NCBI GenBank assembly: GCA_947381435.1 | Contig: CANCVE010000001.1 | Span: 62,001 to 126,000 of the forward strand | Source of the DNA: Chitinophagaceae bacterium | GTDB taxonomy: Bacteria; Bacteroidota; Bacteroidia; Chitinophagales; Chitinophagaceae | Length of the DNA stretch: 64,000 nucleotides | Direction: 5' to 3' | Notes under the pieces: generated by a model | Seen by the model: only the letters and a program-made list of their open reading frames with translations | What the model was told of the DNA's origin: nothing | Databases searched by the model: none | Part shown: positions 8,252 through 17,647 of the stretch, piece after piece | How positions within the stretch are numbered: position 1 is the stretch's first letter | Layout of the letters: each line of letters begins with the position of its first letter | Program-made: the position numbers and the translations under genes

Positions 8252-8259
8252 TACTTTTG
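8252..8259 (+). promoter_or_regulatory. Promoter -7 box of gatB
   Basis: TACTTTTG followed by C is a perfect TAnnTTTG match ending 24 nt before the gatB ATG. The -33 region is not obvious (no TTTG at 19-21 nt). Confidence 0.55.
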
Positions 8260-8283
8260 CGGCTCTTATTTCGATAATTATAT

Positions 8284-9765
8284 ATGACAAATACAAACGA
8301 AACGGCAACTATAAACACCCCTTTAGGGGACGGGGGCAAATACGAAGCGGTGATTGGGTTGGAGATTCATGCGCAACTGCAAACGGAAAGTAAATTGTTT
8401 TGTGGCGACAGTGCCGCTTTTGGTGGTGCGCCAAACACGCATATCAGTGCCATCACAATGGGGCATCCGGGTACGCTGCCCAAAACTAACAAGAAGGCGG
8501 TGGAGTATGCCATCAAGATGGGACTTGCCTGCAACTGCGAGATTGTGAAGGACAATTACTTTGCCCGTAAAAACTATTTCTACCCAGATTTACCGAAGGG
8601 TTACCAGACTTCGCAGCACACAACGCCCATCTGCAAAGGTGGTATTGTACCCATCACCACTAGTGAAGGGGCTAAGGATGTGGAGCTAAACAGGATTCAT
8701 TTGGAGGAAGATGCTGGCAAAAGCATTCATGATATTGAGGATGATTATACCTGTGTGGATCTGAACCGTGCTGGTGTGCCACTAATAGAAATAGTGACCG
8801 AACCCTGCCTGTACAGTAGCGAAGAAGCGTATCAATACGTGACTGAAGTGCGAAAGTTGGTGCAATGGATTGGCGTGTGCGATGGTAATATGGAGGAAGG
8901 CAGCCTTCGTTGCGATGCCAATGTGTCAATAAGGTTGAAGGGCGAAAAGGAATTGGGTACCAAGGTGGAAGTGAAGAACCTGAACAGCATTCGCAACGTA
9001 AAGAAGGCAATAGATTATGAAATTGCACGGATGATTGCCATTGTGGAAGACGGAGGGAAGATAGTGCAACAAACACGCAGCTTTAATGCGGATAACGATA
9101 CTACCTTCTCGATGCGTGACAAGGAAGAAGCAAATGACTATCGCTATTTTGCTTGTCCTGATTTATCTCCTTTTCATTTAACCGATGAATTTATAAAAGG
9201 AATAGAGGAAGCCTTGCCAAAGTTGCCAAAGCAGTTGATTGCCAGTTATCAACAAGACTTTGGATTGAGTGCTTACGATGCCGCACAGTTGTGTGATGAA
9301 AAAGAAACCTCCGATTACTTTAATGCTGTAGCAAAAGAAAACAAGAATTACAAGGCCATCGTAAATTGGATAACAGGTCCGATAAAGCAATACTTAAATG
9401 ATAGTAACCTGAGCATTAGTGCGTTGAAATTGCCTGCCAAGACTTTGGGGGCATTGATACAATTGATTGATGAAGGCAAGGTAAACTTCTCGGTAGCGGC
9501 AACAAGGATATTTCCAGTTTTGTTGCAGGGAGATAAGCAACCATTGCAGGTGGCTGAAGAGTTGAACCTGTTGCAAGTAAGCGACACCAACGAACTGGAA
9601 GGTTGGGTGGATGAAGCCATCAGCAAGATGCCCGATAAAGTAGCGGAATATAAAAAAGGCAAGAAGGGATTGATAGGATTGTTTGTGGGAGAAGTGAAAA
9701 AACTAAGTAAAGGAAAAGCTGACCCTAAAGTGGTGACGGAGTTGTTGCAGAAGAAGTTGGGTTAA
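8284..9765 (+). CDS. gatB: Asp-tRNA(Asn)/Glu-tRNA(Gln) amidotransferase subunit B
   Basis: 493-aa GatB, the subunit of the GatCAB complex that binds mischarged Glu-tRNA(Gln) or Asp-tRNA(Asn), phosphorylates it and receives ammonia from GatA. The family signature is clear: EAVIGLEIHAQLQTESKLFC near the start, FYPDLPKGYQTSQ, the DLNRAGVPLIEIVTEP motif, and the helical GatB/YqeY tail domain at about 345-493. Length is normal. The first 15 residues (TNTNETATINTPLGDGGKYE) form a short extension before the conserved core. gatA and gatC are not in this window, so the complex is encoded at scattered loci. Confidence 0.97.
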   Translation: MTNTNETATINTPLGDGGKYEAVIGLEIHAQLQTESKLFCGDSAAFGGAPNTHISAITMGHPGTLPKTNKKAVEYAIKMGLACNCEIVKDNYFARKNYFYPDLPKGYQTSQHTTPICKGGIVPITTSEGAKDVELNRIHLEEDAGKSIHDIEDDYTCVDLNRAGVPLIEIVTEPCLYSSEEAYQYVTEVRKLVQWIGVCDGNMEEGSLRCDANVSIRLKGEKELGTKVEVKNLNSIRNVKKAIDYEIARMIAIVEDGGKIVQQTRSFNADNDTTFSMRDKEEANDYRYFACPDLSPFHLTDEFIKGIEEALPKLPKQLIASYQQDFGLSAYDAAQLCDEKETSDYFNAVAKENKNYKAIVNWITGPIKQYLNDSNLSISALKLPAKTLGALIQLIDEGKVNFSVAATRIFPVLLQGDKQPLQVAEELNLLQVSDTNELEGWVDEAISKMPDKVAEYKKGKKGLIGLFVGEVKKLSKGKADPKVVTELLQKKLG

Positions 9766-9805
9766 GTTATGAATTATGAGTTATAAATTATAAGTTATAG
9801 ACCCT

Positions 9806-9846
9806 GTGTGCTTAGTGGAAGCCTTGTGTTCCTTGTGGTTAAAAAT
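9806..9846. repeat. Half-copy of the CACAAAG inverted-repeat family
   Basis: CTTAGTGGAAGCCTTGTGTT and CCTTGTGGTTAAAA are one arm of the repeat found complete at 13833-13943. It lies directly before the ATG at 9852. Confidence 0.7.
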
Positions 9847-9851
9847 AAATT

Positions 9852-10994
9852 ATGAGATATTTAGTAATACTAATTGCATTGATGGTTGCTGGCACTAGCT
9901 GCAAGAACAAACACGCTTACTTCGAAATAAAGGGCAAGATTGTTCACGCAAAAGGCACCAAGCTTTCGCTTAAGCAACTGGAAATAGGTAACCAAAACCC
10001 TGTGCTGATTGATACGGGTATTATTGGTAAGGATGGTAGTTTTTATCTGAAAACATTTATGCCTTTCGATCAAGCATTGTTTGTGCTGAGTATTGATAAT
10101 GGACCAGAAGTTTATCTGATTAATGATGTTCCCAACATCAACATCACCCTAGACGCTGACCATTACAAACAATACACGGTTGAGGGTTCTCCTTCAAGCA
10201 TTCAACTGCATACTTTTCTGGATTCGTATAGCAACAACTATAAAAACGTGGTTGATAAGGTTGCGGTGTATGATTCTATTCAAAAGACAGAAGCAGCGGA
10301 TAGTGTGGTGCTGACTTATAAGCAAGAAAAGGATGCTGCGCTTAAAACAATCAATGACCTGATTACTGCCAATGTGCAGCAAGCGATAAATCCTGCGCTT
10401 AAATCTTATCTGTTAGCAAAGTCTTTCGCCACCATGGATAAGATAAACATCGCAAAGCTGATAGCGGCTTCCAAAGAGCAGTATAAGAATTATAAGCCTA
10501 TTGGTTTTTTGGAGACCATCATTGCGCAGCAAATAAAACAAACGCCCGCACCTTATGCCTTGTTGAATAAGCAGGCTCCTTTGTTTGCCATGACGGATAA
10601 CTATAACAGACCTTTTTCTTTGGATAGCATTAAGGGTAAGTATGTTCTATTAGACTTCTGGGCTAGCTGGTGTAAGCCTTGCAGGGAAGAAAACCCTAAC
10701 GTAGGGAAAGCCTATAGATTGTACAGAAGAAGGGGGCTTGAAGTGGTAAGTGTTTCATTGGATTCGAACATGCACCAATGGAAAATGGCTTTGGATAATG
10801 ATAACCTTTACTGGCTAAACGTAAGCGACCTGAAAGAATGGAAAAGCCCTGTGGTGGATAAGTATAAAGTAACTGCCCTTCCATTTAATGTGTTGATTGA
10901 TACAACTGGGAAGATAATTGCGGCTGACTTGAGGGGTAGGGATTTGACGATGAAATTGAATGAAGTGTTGCCTAAGGCAGTGAACAGTTACTAG
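9852..10994 (+). CDS. Thioredoxin-domain thiol-disulfide oxidoreductase with DUF4369-like N-terminus
   Basis: 380-aa exported protein. It has a short lipoprotein-type signal (IALMVAGTSC, Cys17), a beta-rich DUF4369-like domain at about 22-120, a helical linker, and an AhpC/TSA-TlpA thioredoxin domain at about 240-375 with the redox pair WASWCKPC (C274, C277) and cis-Pro segment ALPFNVLID. Proteins of this type keep periplasmic or surface thiols reduced in Bacteroidota, but partners are usually unknown. The next gene is a tandem paralog, 54 nt downstream. The signal sequence begins at the only plausible ATG, which follows a repeat. Confidence 0.88.
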   Translation: MRYLVILIALMVAGTSCKNKHAYFEIKGKIVHAKGTKLSLKQLEIGNQNPVLIDTGIIGKDGSFYLKTFMPFDQALFVLSIDNGPEVYLINDVPNINITLDADHYKQYTVEGSPSSIQLHTFLDSYSNNYKNVVDKVAVYDSIQKTEAADSVVLTYKQEKDAALKTINDLITANVQQAINPALKSYLLAKSFATMDKINIAKLIAASKEQYKNYKPIGFLETIIAQQIKQTPAPYALLNKQAPLFAMTDNYNRPFSLDSIKGKYVLLDFWASWCKPCREENPNVGKAYRLYRRRGLEVVSVSLDSNMHQWKMALDNDNLYWLNVSDLKEWKSPVVDKYKVTALPFNVLIDTTGKIIAADLRGRDLTMKLNEVLPKAVNSY

Positions 10995-11033
10995 TTACAA
11001 GATACAGGTTGCAAGTTGCAGGTTACTAGTAAC
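10987..11033. repeat. Inverted repeat overlapping a stop codon
   Basis: GTTACTAG (10987-10994, including the TAG stop) is complemented by CTAGTAAC (11026-11033), with GATACAGGTTGCAAGTTGCAGG words between. Similar GATACAAG/CTGTATC words occur at 40835-40895. Confidence 0.6.
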
Positions 11034-11048
11034 ATAAAACAAAATATT

Positions 11049-12179
11049 ATGAAACAAATAAGTCTGGCTCTTTTTGCATTGTTGTTGATTGGCGTTTCTT
11101 GCAAAAACAATAATGCCGACGATACAAGCAACTATTCCATTACCGGAAAGATTGATGGGGCAGAAAAGGGTGAGATGATAGTTTGTCGTCAGATGGCAGA
11201 GGAAGTTAAACCTGATACCGCCTACTTGTCTTCCGATGGTAGCTTTAGTTTTAAAGGAACTATCACAGAGCCGCTATCTGCTACTATTTATTTACCTAAA
11301 ATGGTTTCTCCTGATGGTCAGCAGCAAGGAATTAATTTCTTTGTAGAACTAGGTAACATAGAAATTACGGCTAAGAAGACCGACTTGCAAAATGCAACTA
11401 TCAAAGGAGGTGAATGCAACAAGAACCTACAAGAGGTGATGGCAATTATTAAATCTTATGGGCCTAAAATGATGGCACTAAGCGATAATATTAAGCAACT
11501 TAATGCTTCAAAAGATACGGTTGGCGTCAAACGTGTTCAGCAGGCCGCCATGGCTTTGGAAGCCGAAGAGAATAAGGCAATTAATCAGCACTTAAAGAAC
11601 AATCCAAAGAGCTTTGTCTCCGCATATTTGGCTTATCAAATAAATAGTTACGAAACCAATTTGGATGCTGCGGAAGCTGCTTATGGTAATCTGGATGCTT
11701 CCATTCAATCATCTTATTATGCGCTTAAACTGAAGAATATTATTGACCGATTAAAAACTACTGCCGTTGGTACTAGTGCTCCCGACTTTACGGCTGCTAC
11801 CATTGATAGTAAAAAGGCTACACTTTCTTCCTTTAGAGGTAAGTATGTGTTGCTTGATTTCTGGGCTAGTTGGTGTGGACCGTGTAGAGAGGAGAATCCG
11901 AATGTAGTGAAGGCTTATGGGCAGTTTAAAAACAAAAACTTTACCATCCTTAGCTTTTCATTAGATGATAGTAAGGATGCGTGGCAAAGGGCGGTGGCTA
12001 GAGATAGCCTAACTTGGACACAAGTGAGCGACCTGAAAGGATGGCAAAGCCCAATAGCCGCACAATATGGTATACAGGCAATTCCTGCCAATGTATTGAT
12101 TGACCCAAGTGGTAAAATAATTGGGAAAGATTTACGAGGATCAGATTTGATAAATACATTGACTAGTCTATTCAAATAG
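11049..12179 (+). CDS. Second thioredoxin-domain oxidoreductase with DUF4369-like N-terminus
   Basis: 376 aa from the ATG at 11049; a frame extension to 11016 only translates the preceding repeat and is rejected because it would bury the signal peptide. Residues 1-18 are a lipoprotein signal (MKQISLALFALLLIGVSC). A DUF4369-like domain (about 25-125), a helical middle and a C-terminal TlpA-like domain follow, with WASWCGPC (C276, C279) and AIPANVLIDPSGKI. It is a paralog of the preceding gene: the active-site block FRGKYVLLDFWASWCGPCRE is nearly shared. The two are probably co-transcribed and may differ in substrate, as the dipeptide between the cysteines is KP in one and GP in the other. Confidence 0.9.
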   Translation: MKQISLALFALLLIGVSCKNNNADDTSNYSITGKIDGAEKGEMIVCRQMAEEVKPDTAYLSSDGSFSFKGTITEPLSATIYLPKMVSPDGQQQGINFFVELGNIEITAKKTDLQNATIKGGECNKNLQEVMAIIKSYGPKMMALSDNIKQLNASKDTVGVKRVQQAAMALEAEENKAINQHLKNNPKSFVSAYLAYQINSYETNLDAAEAAYGNLDASIQSSYYALKLKNIIDRLKTTAVGTSAPDFTAATIDSKKATLSSFRGKYVLLDFWASWCGPCREENPNVVKAYGQFKNKNFTILSFSLDDSKDAWQRAVARDSLTWTQVSDLKGWQSPIAAQYGIQAIPANVLIDPSGKIIGKDLRGSDLINTLTSLFK

Positions 12180-12185
12180 TTTTTT

Positions 12186-12276
12186 AACCACAAAGAACAC
12201 AAAGGTTTTCACAAAGAAACACTAGGGGAAATCCTTTGATCCTTGTTTTTCTTTGTGTACTTCGTGGTAAAGTTTC
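12186..12276. repeat. CACAAAG-family inverted repeat
   Basis: AACCACAAAGAACACAAAGG and a second CACAAAG 21 bp later are matched on the other arm by TCTTTGTGTACTTCGTGGT. The repeat fills the spacer between the oxidoreductase and the next gene. Confidence 0.85.
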
Positions 12277-12290
12277 TCTAATATTAGTTC

Positions 12291-13826
12291 ATGGAAATAA
12301 ACTATAAGAAGCGTTTGCTTTGGTTTCTGCTGATAACAGCCATCCTTAAAGTAATTGTGGCAGCCTTTGTAGAGTTGGGCAATGACGAGGTTTATTATTG
12401 GACCTATGCCTTGCAACCGGACTTTAATCACTTCGACCATCCGCCAATGGTGGGGCTGCTCATCCGCCTTACTTCCCTCAATTTATGGTGGGCTTCTGGT
12501 GTGTCGCTTCGGATGGGGGCAATCATTGGCTGCGCCATCAGTTCCTATTTTATTTTCCTGACGGGCAAGACAATTGCCAATGAGAAGACTGGTTGGTACG
12601 CCGCACTTGTTTACAACACGGCGGTGTATACAGGATTTATAGCGGGGCTTTTTATATTGCCTGATAGTCCACAGATGCCCTTCTGGACGGCATCCTTGTA
12701 TTTAATGAGTCAACTAATAGTTCTAGAAAAAGATAAAAAGACAAGCTATTGGTTGGGGTTGGGATTGTTGATTGGCTTGGCTTGTTTGTGCAAGGTTCAT
12801 GGTTTGTATTTGTGGGCGGGCTTTGGATTGTTTATTCTGTTGAAAAGTCCCAAATGGTTACTCAATTGGCGGTTGTATATCGGGTTCATCATCACGTTAG
12901 TTTGTTTCCTTCCTATTGTCTATTGGAATATTCAGAACAACTTTATTACCTATCGTTTCCATTCCGAAAGGGTATCGCATACTTCTTTGTTGTGGGATGG
13001 ATTGTTGCAAGAGATATTGGGCGAGTTCGCTTACCAAAACCCTGTAGTCTATATCCTTATTGTGGTAGCCGCACTCTTCTTCCTGCGTAATAAAAGCATC
13101 TTTAAAAGCGAAGTTAATACTTGGCTTATCTGCATGGGCATACCGATGATACTCTTTTTCTGGGTCATCGCCTTGCTCAATCCTTCGTTGCCGCATTGGA
13201 GTGGGCCAGGATTCATTCCCTTATACTTTTTTGCTGCCGCTTATTTAGGTTCAAAGACAGACGCCGTCTTCCCACTGTTTATTAAAATAGGGGGTGGCAT
13301 TGTTGCTTTTATATTGGTGGTGGGTATTTGTATGGCGCAGTTTGCAACGTTTAATGTGGGCGGCAGCGATAAAACAGAAAACTATGGTGCCAATAACCTA
13401 ACCCTTGATATTAGTGGGTGGGACAACTTTGGGAAAGACTTTAAGGCATTGGAAGAAAAAGATATAGCAGCGGGAATCATGAAACCCAATACGCCAATAC
13501 TCGCCAACAACTGGTTCCCGGCAGGGCATTTATTGTTTTATGTGGCAAGGAAAACGGGGCAGCCCGTTATTGGTGTAGGCAAACTGACCGATATTCACAA
13601 GTTTGCTTGGCTAAATAAGGAGATGCCCCCCATTAAGTTGGGCGATGATGCCTATTGTATTGTACCCTCAAATCTGCCAGTAAAGGTGGAGGAAGTTTAT
13701 GGAGCTTATTATTCCACAATAGAAAATCCTGTAATCATCAACCAAACACGATGTGGCAAGATGGTGAGGTGGTTTAAAGTTTATAGGCTACATAACTGTA
13801 AGCAGTTGCCGCCAGTGGAGTTGTAG
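12291..13826 (+). CDS. GT39-like integral membrane glycosyltransferase (ArnT/PMT family)
   Basis: 511-aa polytopic membrane protein with about 10-12 hydrophobic segments. The first periplasmic loop carries the family signature GNDEVYYWTYA (D32, E33) and FNHFDHPPMVG, as in lipid-linked sugar transferases of the ArnT/dolichyl-phosphate-mannose type (GT-C fold). These enzymes move a sugar from a polyprenyl phosphate to lipid A, protein or glycan; the acceptor here is unknown. A C-terminal soluble part follows residue about 365. No lipid A or glycosylation genes flank it; both neighbouring spacers are filled with the same CACAAAG repeat family. Confidence 0.88.
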   Translation: MEINYKKRLLWFLLITAILKVIVAAFVELGNDEVYYWTYALQPDFNHFDHPPMVGLLIRLTSLNLWWASGVSLRMGAIIGCAISSYFIFLTGKTIANEKTGWYAALVYNTAVYTGFIAGLFILPDSPQMPFWTASLYLMSQLIVLEKDKKTSYWLGLGLLIGLACLCKVHGLYLWAGFGLFILLKSPKWLLNWRLYIGFIITLVCFLPIVYWNIQNNFITYRFHSERVSHTSLLWDGLLQEILGEFAYQNPVVYILIVVAALFFLRNKSIFKSEVNTWLICMGIPMILFFWVIALLNPSLPHWSGPGFIPLYFFAAAYLGSKTDAVFPLFIKIGGGIVAFILVVGICMAQFATFNVGGSDKTENYGANNLTLDISGWDNFGKDFKALEEKDIAAGIMKPNTPILANNWFPAGHLLFYVARKTGQPVIGVGKLTDIHKFAWLNKEMPPIKLGDDAYCIVPSNLPVKVEEVYGAYYSTIENPVIINQTRCGKMVRWFKVYRLHNCKQLPPVEL

Positions 13827-13832
13827 GGTTTA

Positions 13833-13943
13833 ACCACAAAGAACACAAAGTTTATCACAAAGTACACAAGGAAAAATAAGGGAAACTATACATAGTTTAA
13901 CCTTTGTGTCCTTAGTGAAAACCCTTGTGTTCCTTGTGGTTAA
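13833..13943. repeat. CACAAAG-family inverted repeat (complete copy)
   Basis: Left arm TTAACCACAAAGAACACAAA, with CACAAAG recurring after 21 bp, is complemented by CCTTTGTGTCC and CTTGTGTTCCTTGTGGTTAA on the right. It sits between convergent genes, so it could also act as a two-way terminator, although no T-run is present. Confidence 0.88.
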
Positions 13944-13946
13944 TTT

Positions 13947-14441
13947 TTACCTTCCACCCAGTTCTATCACCTCGCATTTCTTAATATCATTTCCATCAAT
14001 AGCTATACGTACAAGCGTGCGCACGGTATGCCATCCATGTTTGCCAGCAGCACCGGGATTAATGTGTAGGCATTTAAAAGCATCATCGTACATCACCTTC
14101 AATATGTGAGAATGCCCACTCAAAAACAGTTGCGGTTGGTGTTGCTTTATCAGTGCCTTACTCATAGGATTGTATTTGGGCGGATAGCCGCCAATATGCG
14201 TCATCAATACCTTTACATCCTCGCACACAAAACATTCATTCAGCGGATATTGCTCCCTGATGGCGGCTTCATCTATGTTTCCATATACGCCTCTCAAAGG
14301 TTTAAAGGCACTGAGTTTCTCTGCTACTATTGGGTCACCAAAGTCGCCGATATGCCAAATCTCGTCGCAGGTCTCAAAGTGTTTAAATACCGCTTCATCC
14401 AGAAAGCTATGTGTATCCGATATTATTCCTATTTGTTTCAT
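13947..14441 (-). CDS. YfcE/MJ0936-type metallophosphoesterase
   Basis: 164-aa cytoplasmic calcineurin-like phosphoesterase. All metal-binding motifs of the short phosphodiesterase family are present in order: GIISDTH (D9, H11), WHIGDFGD (D33), GVYGNID (N55), MTHIGGYPP, and LSGHSH with the trailing HINPGAAG. Members hydrolyse phosphodiester bonds with two Mn2+ ions; the natural substrate is seldom known. Length and motif set are complete. It is a single gene convergent with the GT39-like gene, the spacer being a palindromic repeat. Confidence 0.93.
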   Translation of the reverse strand: MKQIGIISDTHSFLDEAVFKHFETCDEIWHIGDFGDPIVAEKLSAFKPLRGVYGNIDEAAIREQYPLNECFVCEDVKVLMTHIGGYPPKYNPMSKALIKQHQPQLFLSGHSHILKVMYDDAFKCLHINPGAAGKHGWHTVRTLVRIAIDGNDIKKCEVIELGGR

Positions 14442-14591
14442 GGAGCTATCATTGTATAATCAACGGCAAAAGTCAGCTAATACTTATAATATCGCTAGAT
14501 TAAATTAGAACAAAAAAATATTCAACACATAGTTAAAGATTAGGGGCTAATGTTTCCAAATTATATAGCTTATGGAGAAGTAAAGAGTTTA

Positions 14592-14905
14592 AACACATAG
14601 GTTTCATAGTCACATAGTCAACATAGGTTTAGTGTGTAAGTAGTTTGAGAAAAAGGACACATAGAGAATGCTACTTCGTAGCATTAACCAACGTTTTTTT
14701 GAAAAAGTTATATAGGAGGAACATAGGGAGATAGGAAACTTAGTGTGCATAGTCTATGTTTCCTATCTCCCTATGTTCCTCCTATGTGTTGAAAAAGAAG
14801 TGTATAATAGAAGTAGTTGTAAATTACATTAATGCCTATAAAGCCTTAAAGTGCAACGTTTCTCACCTTATTTTACTTTTCTATGTGCCTATTGTGCCTA
14901 TGTGT
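14592..14905. repeat. ACATAGG word family with a perfect 28-bp inverted repeat
   Basis: The 520-bp spacer before the peptidase gene holds repeated CACATAGG/CCTATGTG words. Within it ATAGGAGGAACATAGGGAGA and eight further bases (14712-14739) are perfectly complemented at 14758-14785, with an 18-nt loop. No gene or clear promoter is visible in the rest. Confidence 0.88.
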
Positions 14906-14962
14906 TGAGGAAATTCTTTATTAATCGCCATTATATAACCATTTCCTTTTATTTTTATCCCT

Positions 14963-16342
14963 ATGAAAAAAGTATTGTTTCTCAGTTTTCTCTTTCCGGC
15001 AATTGTTTTTGCCCAAAGCAACGATGATTCCATCTTTATAAAGCGTATCAGCGATGATATATTGCAAAATGGTAAAGCGTACGATTTACTGCGTCAGCTT
15101 ACCAAAACTATCGGTGGTCGCTTGGCCGGTTCGCCAGAGTTTAATAAGGCTGTTGTGTGGGGCAAGGCAACTTTCGATAAAATGGGAGCCGATAAAGTTT
15201 ATCTGCAACCCTGCATGGTGCCACATTGGGTGCGTAATGGTAAAGGCGATAAAGTGGCGGTTACTACCGTAAACAATAAGCCGCAAATAATTCCATTAGA
15301 TGCGTATGCTTTGGGTAACTCATTGGGCACACCTACCGAAAAGGGTATTACTGCTGAGCTATTTGCGGTGAACGACTTTGATCAATTGGAAAAATATAAG
15401 GACAAGGTGAAGGGAAAGATTGTTTTTTATAATTACCATTTCAATCCTACCAATATCTCTACTTTTCTTTCTTACTCCGATGCTGGAAAATACCGTTGGA
15501 CGGGTGCTAGCCGTGCTGCCAAATATGGCGCGGTGGGTATGATAGTACGCTCCATGAGTATTGCTACCGATAATAATCCGCATACTGGTTCTATGGATTA
15601 TAATGATTCTTTTCCTAAGATTCCTGCCGCGGCCATTGGCTTGCAAGATGCAGATAAGCTTTGGAAGTTGGCGCAAATGTCTAAAACGGTTAAGCTAAAC
15701 ATCACTACCCACGGACAAATGCTGCCCGATGCGCCTGCTAATAATGTGATTGCCGAGCTGAAAGGAACCGAACATCCCGAAGAAATAATTACGGTGGGGG
15801 GACATTTGGATAGTTGGGATGTGAACGAAGGTGCGCACGATGATGGCACAGGTGTAGTGCATACCATGGAGGTGTTGCGTGTGTTTAAAGCACTTGGTTA
15901 TACGCCTAAGCATACCATCCGTTTTGTGTTGTTTGCCGATGAAGAAAAGAGTGGGAGAGGAGCCGAAAAGTATGCTGCCGAAGCAAAGCTAAAAGGGGAG
16001 AAACACATCTTTGGGTTCGAAAGTGATGCAGGTGGTTTTACCCCAAGGGGATTTAGTTTTCATGTGGCACCCGAAACATGGTGGAAGCTAAATGCATGGA
16101 AGCCTTTGTTTGAGCCTTATGGTGGTAGTGCTTTTGTAGCAGGTGGCGGCGGTGCAGATACCGAGCCTTTAGAAGCTGCTTTTAAAACCCCTGTTGCAGA
16201 ATTGAATCCTGATAGTCAGCGGTATTTTGATATTCACCATGCTCGTAGTGATGTATTTGAAAACGTAAACCGTCGCGAATTATTACTCGGTGCTGTAAAC
16301 ATTGCTGCACTTATTTATATGGTTGATAAATACGGCTTATAG
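14963..16342 (+). CDS. M28 family zinc aminopeptidase/carboxypeptidase Q-like
   Basis: 459-aa secreted peptidase. Residues 1-18 are a signal peptide ending in VFAQ. A PA-type insert lies around 130-240, and the M28 catalytic core follows: GGHLDSWD (H281, D283), EGAHDDGTG, and ADEEKSGRGAEKYA, which supply the two-zinc centre and the general-base Glu, with a later HHARSD near the C-terminus. The arrangement matches plasma glutamate carboxypeptidase/carboxypeptidase Q relatives that release single amino acids from peptides. It is a single gene preceded by a palindrome-rich spacer. Specificity is inferred from the family only. Confidence 0.9.
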   Translation: MKKVLFLSFLFPAIVFAQSNDDSIFIKRISDDILQNGKAYDLLRQLTKTIGGRLAGSPEFNKAVVWGKATFDKMGADKVYLQPCMVPHWVRNGKGDKVAVTTVNNKPQIIPLDAYALGNSLGTPTEKGITAELFAVNDFDQLEKYKDKVKGKIVFYNYHFNPTNISTFLSYSDAGKYRWTGASRAAKYGAVGMIVRSMSIATDNNPHTGSMDYNDSFPKIPAAAIGLQDADKLWKLAQMSKTVKLNITTHGQMLPDAPANNVIAELKGTEHPEEIITVGGHLDSWDVNEGAHDDGTGVVHTMEVLRVFKALGYTPKHTIRFVLFADEEKSGRGAEKYAAEAKLKGEKHIFGFESDAGGFTPRGFSFHVAPETWWKLNAWKPLFEPYGGSAFVAGGGGADTEPLEAAFKTPVAELNPDSQRYFDIHHARSDVFENVNRRELLLGAVNIAALIYMVDKYGL

Positions 16343-16471
16343 TTGTTAGTGGTTAGTTGTTAGGACTTAATATTTTTTAATGACTAATAATATGCTAATC
16401 GCTTATTTCTAACCACTGATAACTGATAACTAATCACTAATCACTAACCACTAATAACTAATAACTAACAA
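16342..16471. repeat. TAACCACTAATAAC-family inverted repeat
   Basis: AGTTGTTAGTGGTTAGTTGT on the left is complemented by many CACTAATAACTAA words on the right. It fills the entire gap between the peptidase and the next gene and ends 2 nt before that gene's ATG. A half-copy follows at 16829-16853. Confidence 0.82.
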
Positions 16472-16473
16472 CT

Positions 16474-16830
16474 ATGAAGAAGACACTCACCATCACGCTT
16501 ACCATTGCCATTGTGGCTTTGATGATATTTGTTTATTCCAGGTACTTCTTTGTTTTTGCAGAGGGTACTAAGGCGGGACATCTCAATACTTTTCAGCGTA
16601 AGGGCTATGTATTTAAAACCTGGGAAGGTATATTGATACAGAGCGGCTTTAGGGTAAATGTGGAGAGTAATGTTTTTGAATTTAGTGTAGAAAATGAGCA
16701 GGTTTCCAAGAAACTATTGGAGAATTCTGGTAAGGAAATGGAGCTACATTACAAGCATTATCTGGGCGTTCTTCCTTGGCGTGGCAATACAGATTATGTG
16801 GTGGACAGCATCTATTATATAAACAAGTAA
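16474..16830 (+). CDS. Conserved small membrane-anchored protein of unknown function
   Basis: 118-aa protein with one N-terminal transmembrane helix (residues 5-25, ITLTIAIVALMIFVYSRYFF) and an exported domain. The segment EGTKAGHLNTFQRKGYVFKT, then WEGILIQSG, is a pattern I associate with a conserved Bacteroidota family that databases sometimes mislabel 6-phosphogluconate dehydrogenase; there is no dehydrogenase fold here. It ends with a YYINK tail. Its start immediately follows an inverted repeat, and no RBS is evident. Function is unknown. It may be co-transcribed with the upstream peptidase, which lies on the same strand. Confidence 0.75.
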   Translation: MKKTLTITLTIAIVALMIFVYSRYFFVFAEGTKAGHLNTFQRKGYVFKTWEGILIQSGFRVNVESNVFEFSVENEQVSKKLLENSGKEMELHYKHYLGVLPWRGNTDYVVDSIYYINK

Positions 16831-17070
16831 CTAGTGGTTAGTTATTAGTTGTTAGATAAGAGTGAATGCACCTTTCTTTTGTTGGAATAGGAAAATTTTT
16901 ACTAACTAATCATTCAAATCTTTATTTATATCTAAAAAAAGCAAGCATCCCGTATCGGCTCTAGTATAAAACATTTTTTGTCGGATATTCTTGTATAAAC
17001 TACTTTCTGGTAAAGAAGAATTTGAACGCTCCTACTTTTTTTCTTAAATAATTTACGCTGATTCGTGACT

Positions 17071-17294
17071 AAGTCGTTTAGTTCAGAAAGTTTTCACTTT
17101 AGTTCAGAACTAAGTCGATTATTTCAGAAAGTTTTCACTTTAGTTCAGAACTAAGTCGATTATTTCAGAAAGTTTTCACTTTAGTTCAGAACTAAGTCCA
17201 TTATTTCAGAAAGTTTTCACTTTAGTTCAGAACTAAGTCGATTATTTCTGAAAGTTTTCACTTTAGTTCAGAACTAAGTCGATTAGTTCTGAAA
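17071..17294. repeat. Tandem array, 41-bp unit x 5.5
   Basis: Units start at 17071, 17112, 17153, 17194, 17235 and 17276 (partial). Each holds two dyads, AAAGTTTTCACTTT and AGTTCAGAACT, roughly 20 bp apart. The rest of the 16831-17647 spacer shows no gene I can support. Confidence 0.93.
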
Positions 17295-17647
17295 CAATCT
17301 AATCGTGCAAGAAATAAATAAAGAAACACGTTAAAATGGAGGATGTACAATAGCTAGAGAGGGATAAATAGTGTATGTATGTTATGAAAGAAGGAATGAA
17401 ATTATTTAGTAAATTTTTTTATAGAAGTTAAGTGAGACAATAATTTGCAACAACCATTTAGTACGGTAAGTAGCAGTTGGATAACCAAAAGAAAAGCGAA
17501 TGGGTGACATTTAAAACCCGTGAATTGAATAGATTTCTTTAAGACGGTGAATATAGCGATGGAATGAGTGGAAGGTGGTGGAAACTTCTGAGATGTAACT
17601 AAATTTGAACTGGATTCTTATATTTACAACGGAAAAAACAATTAAAT

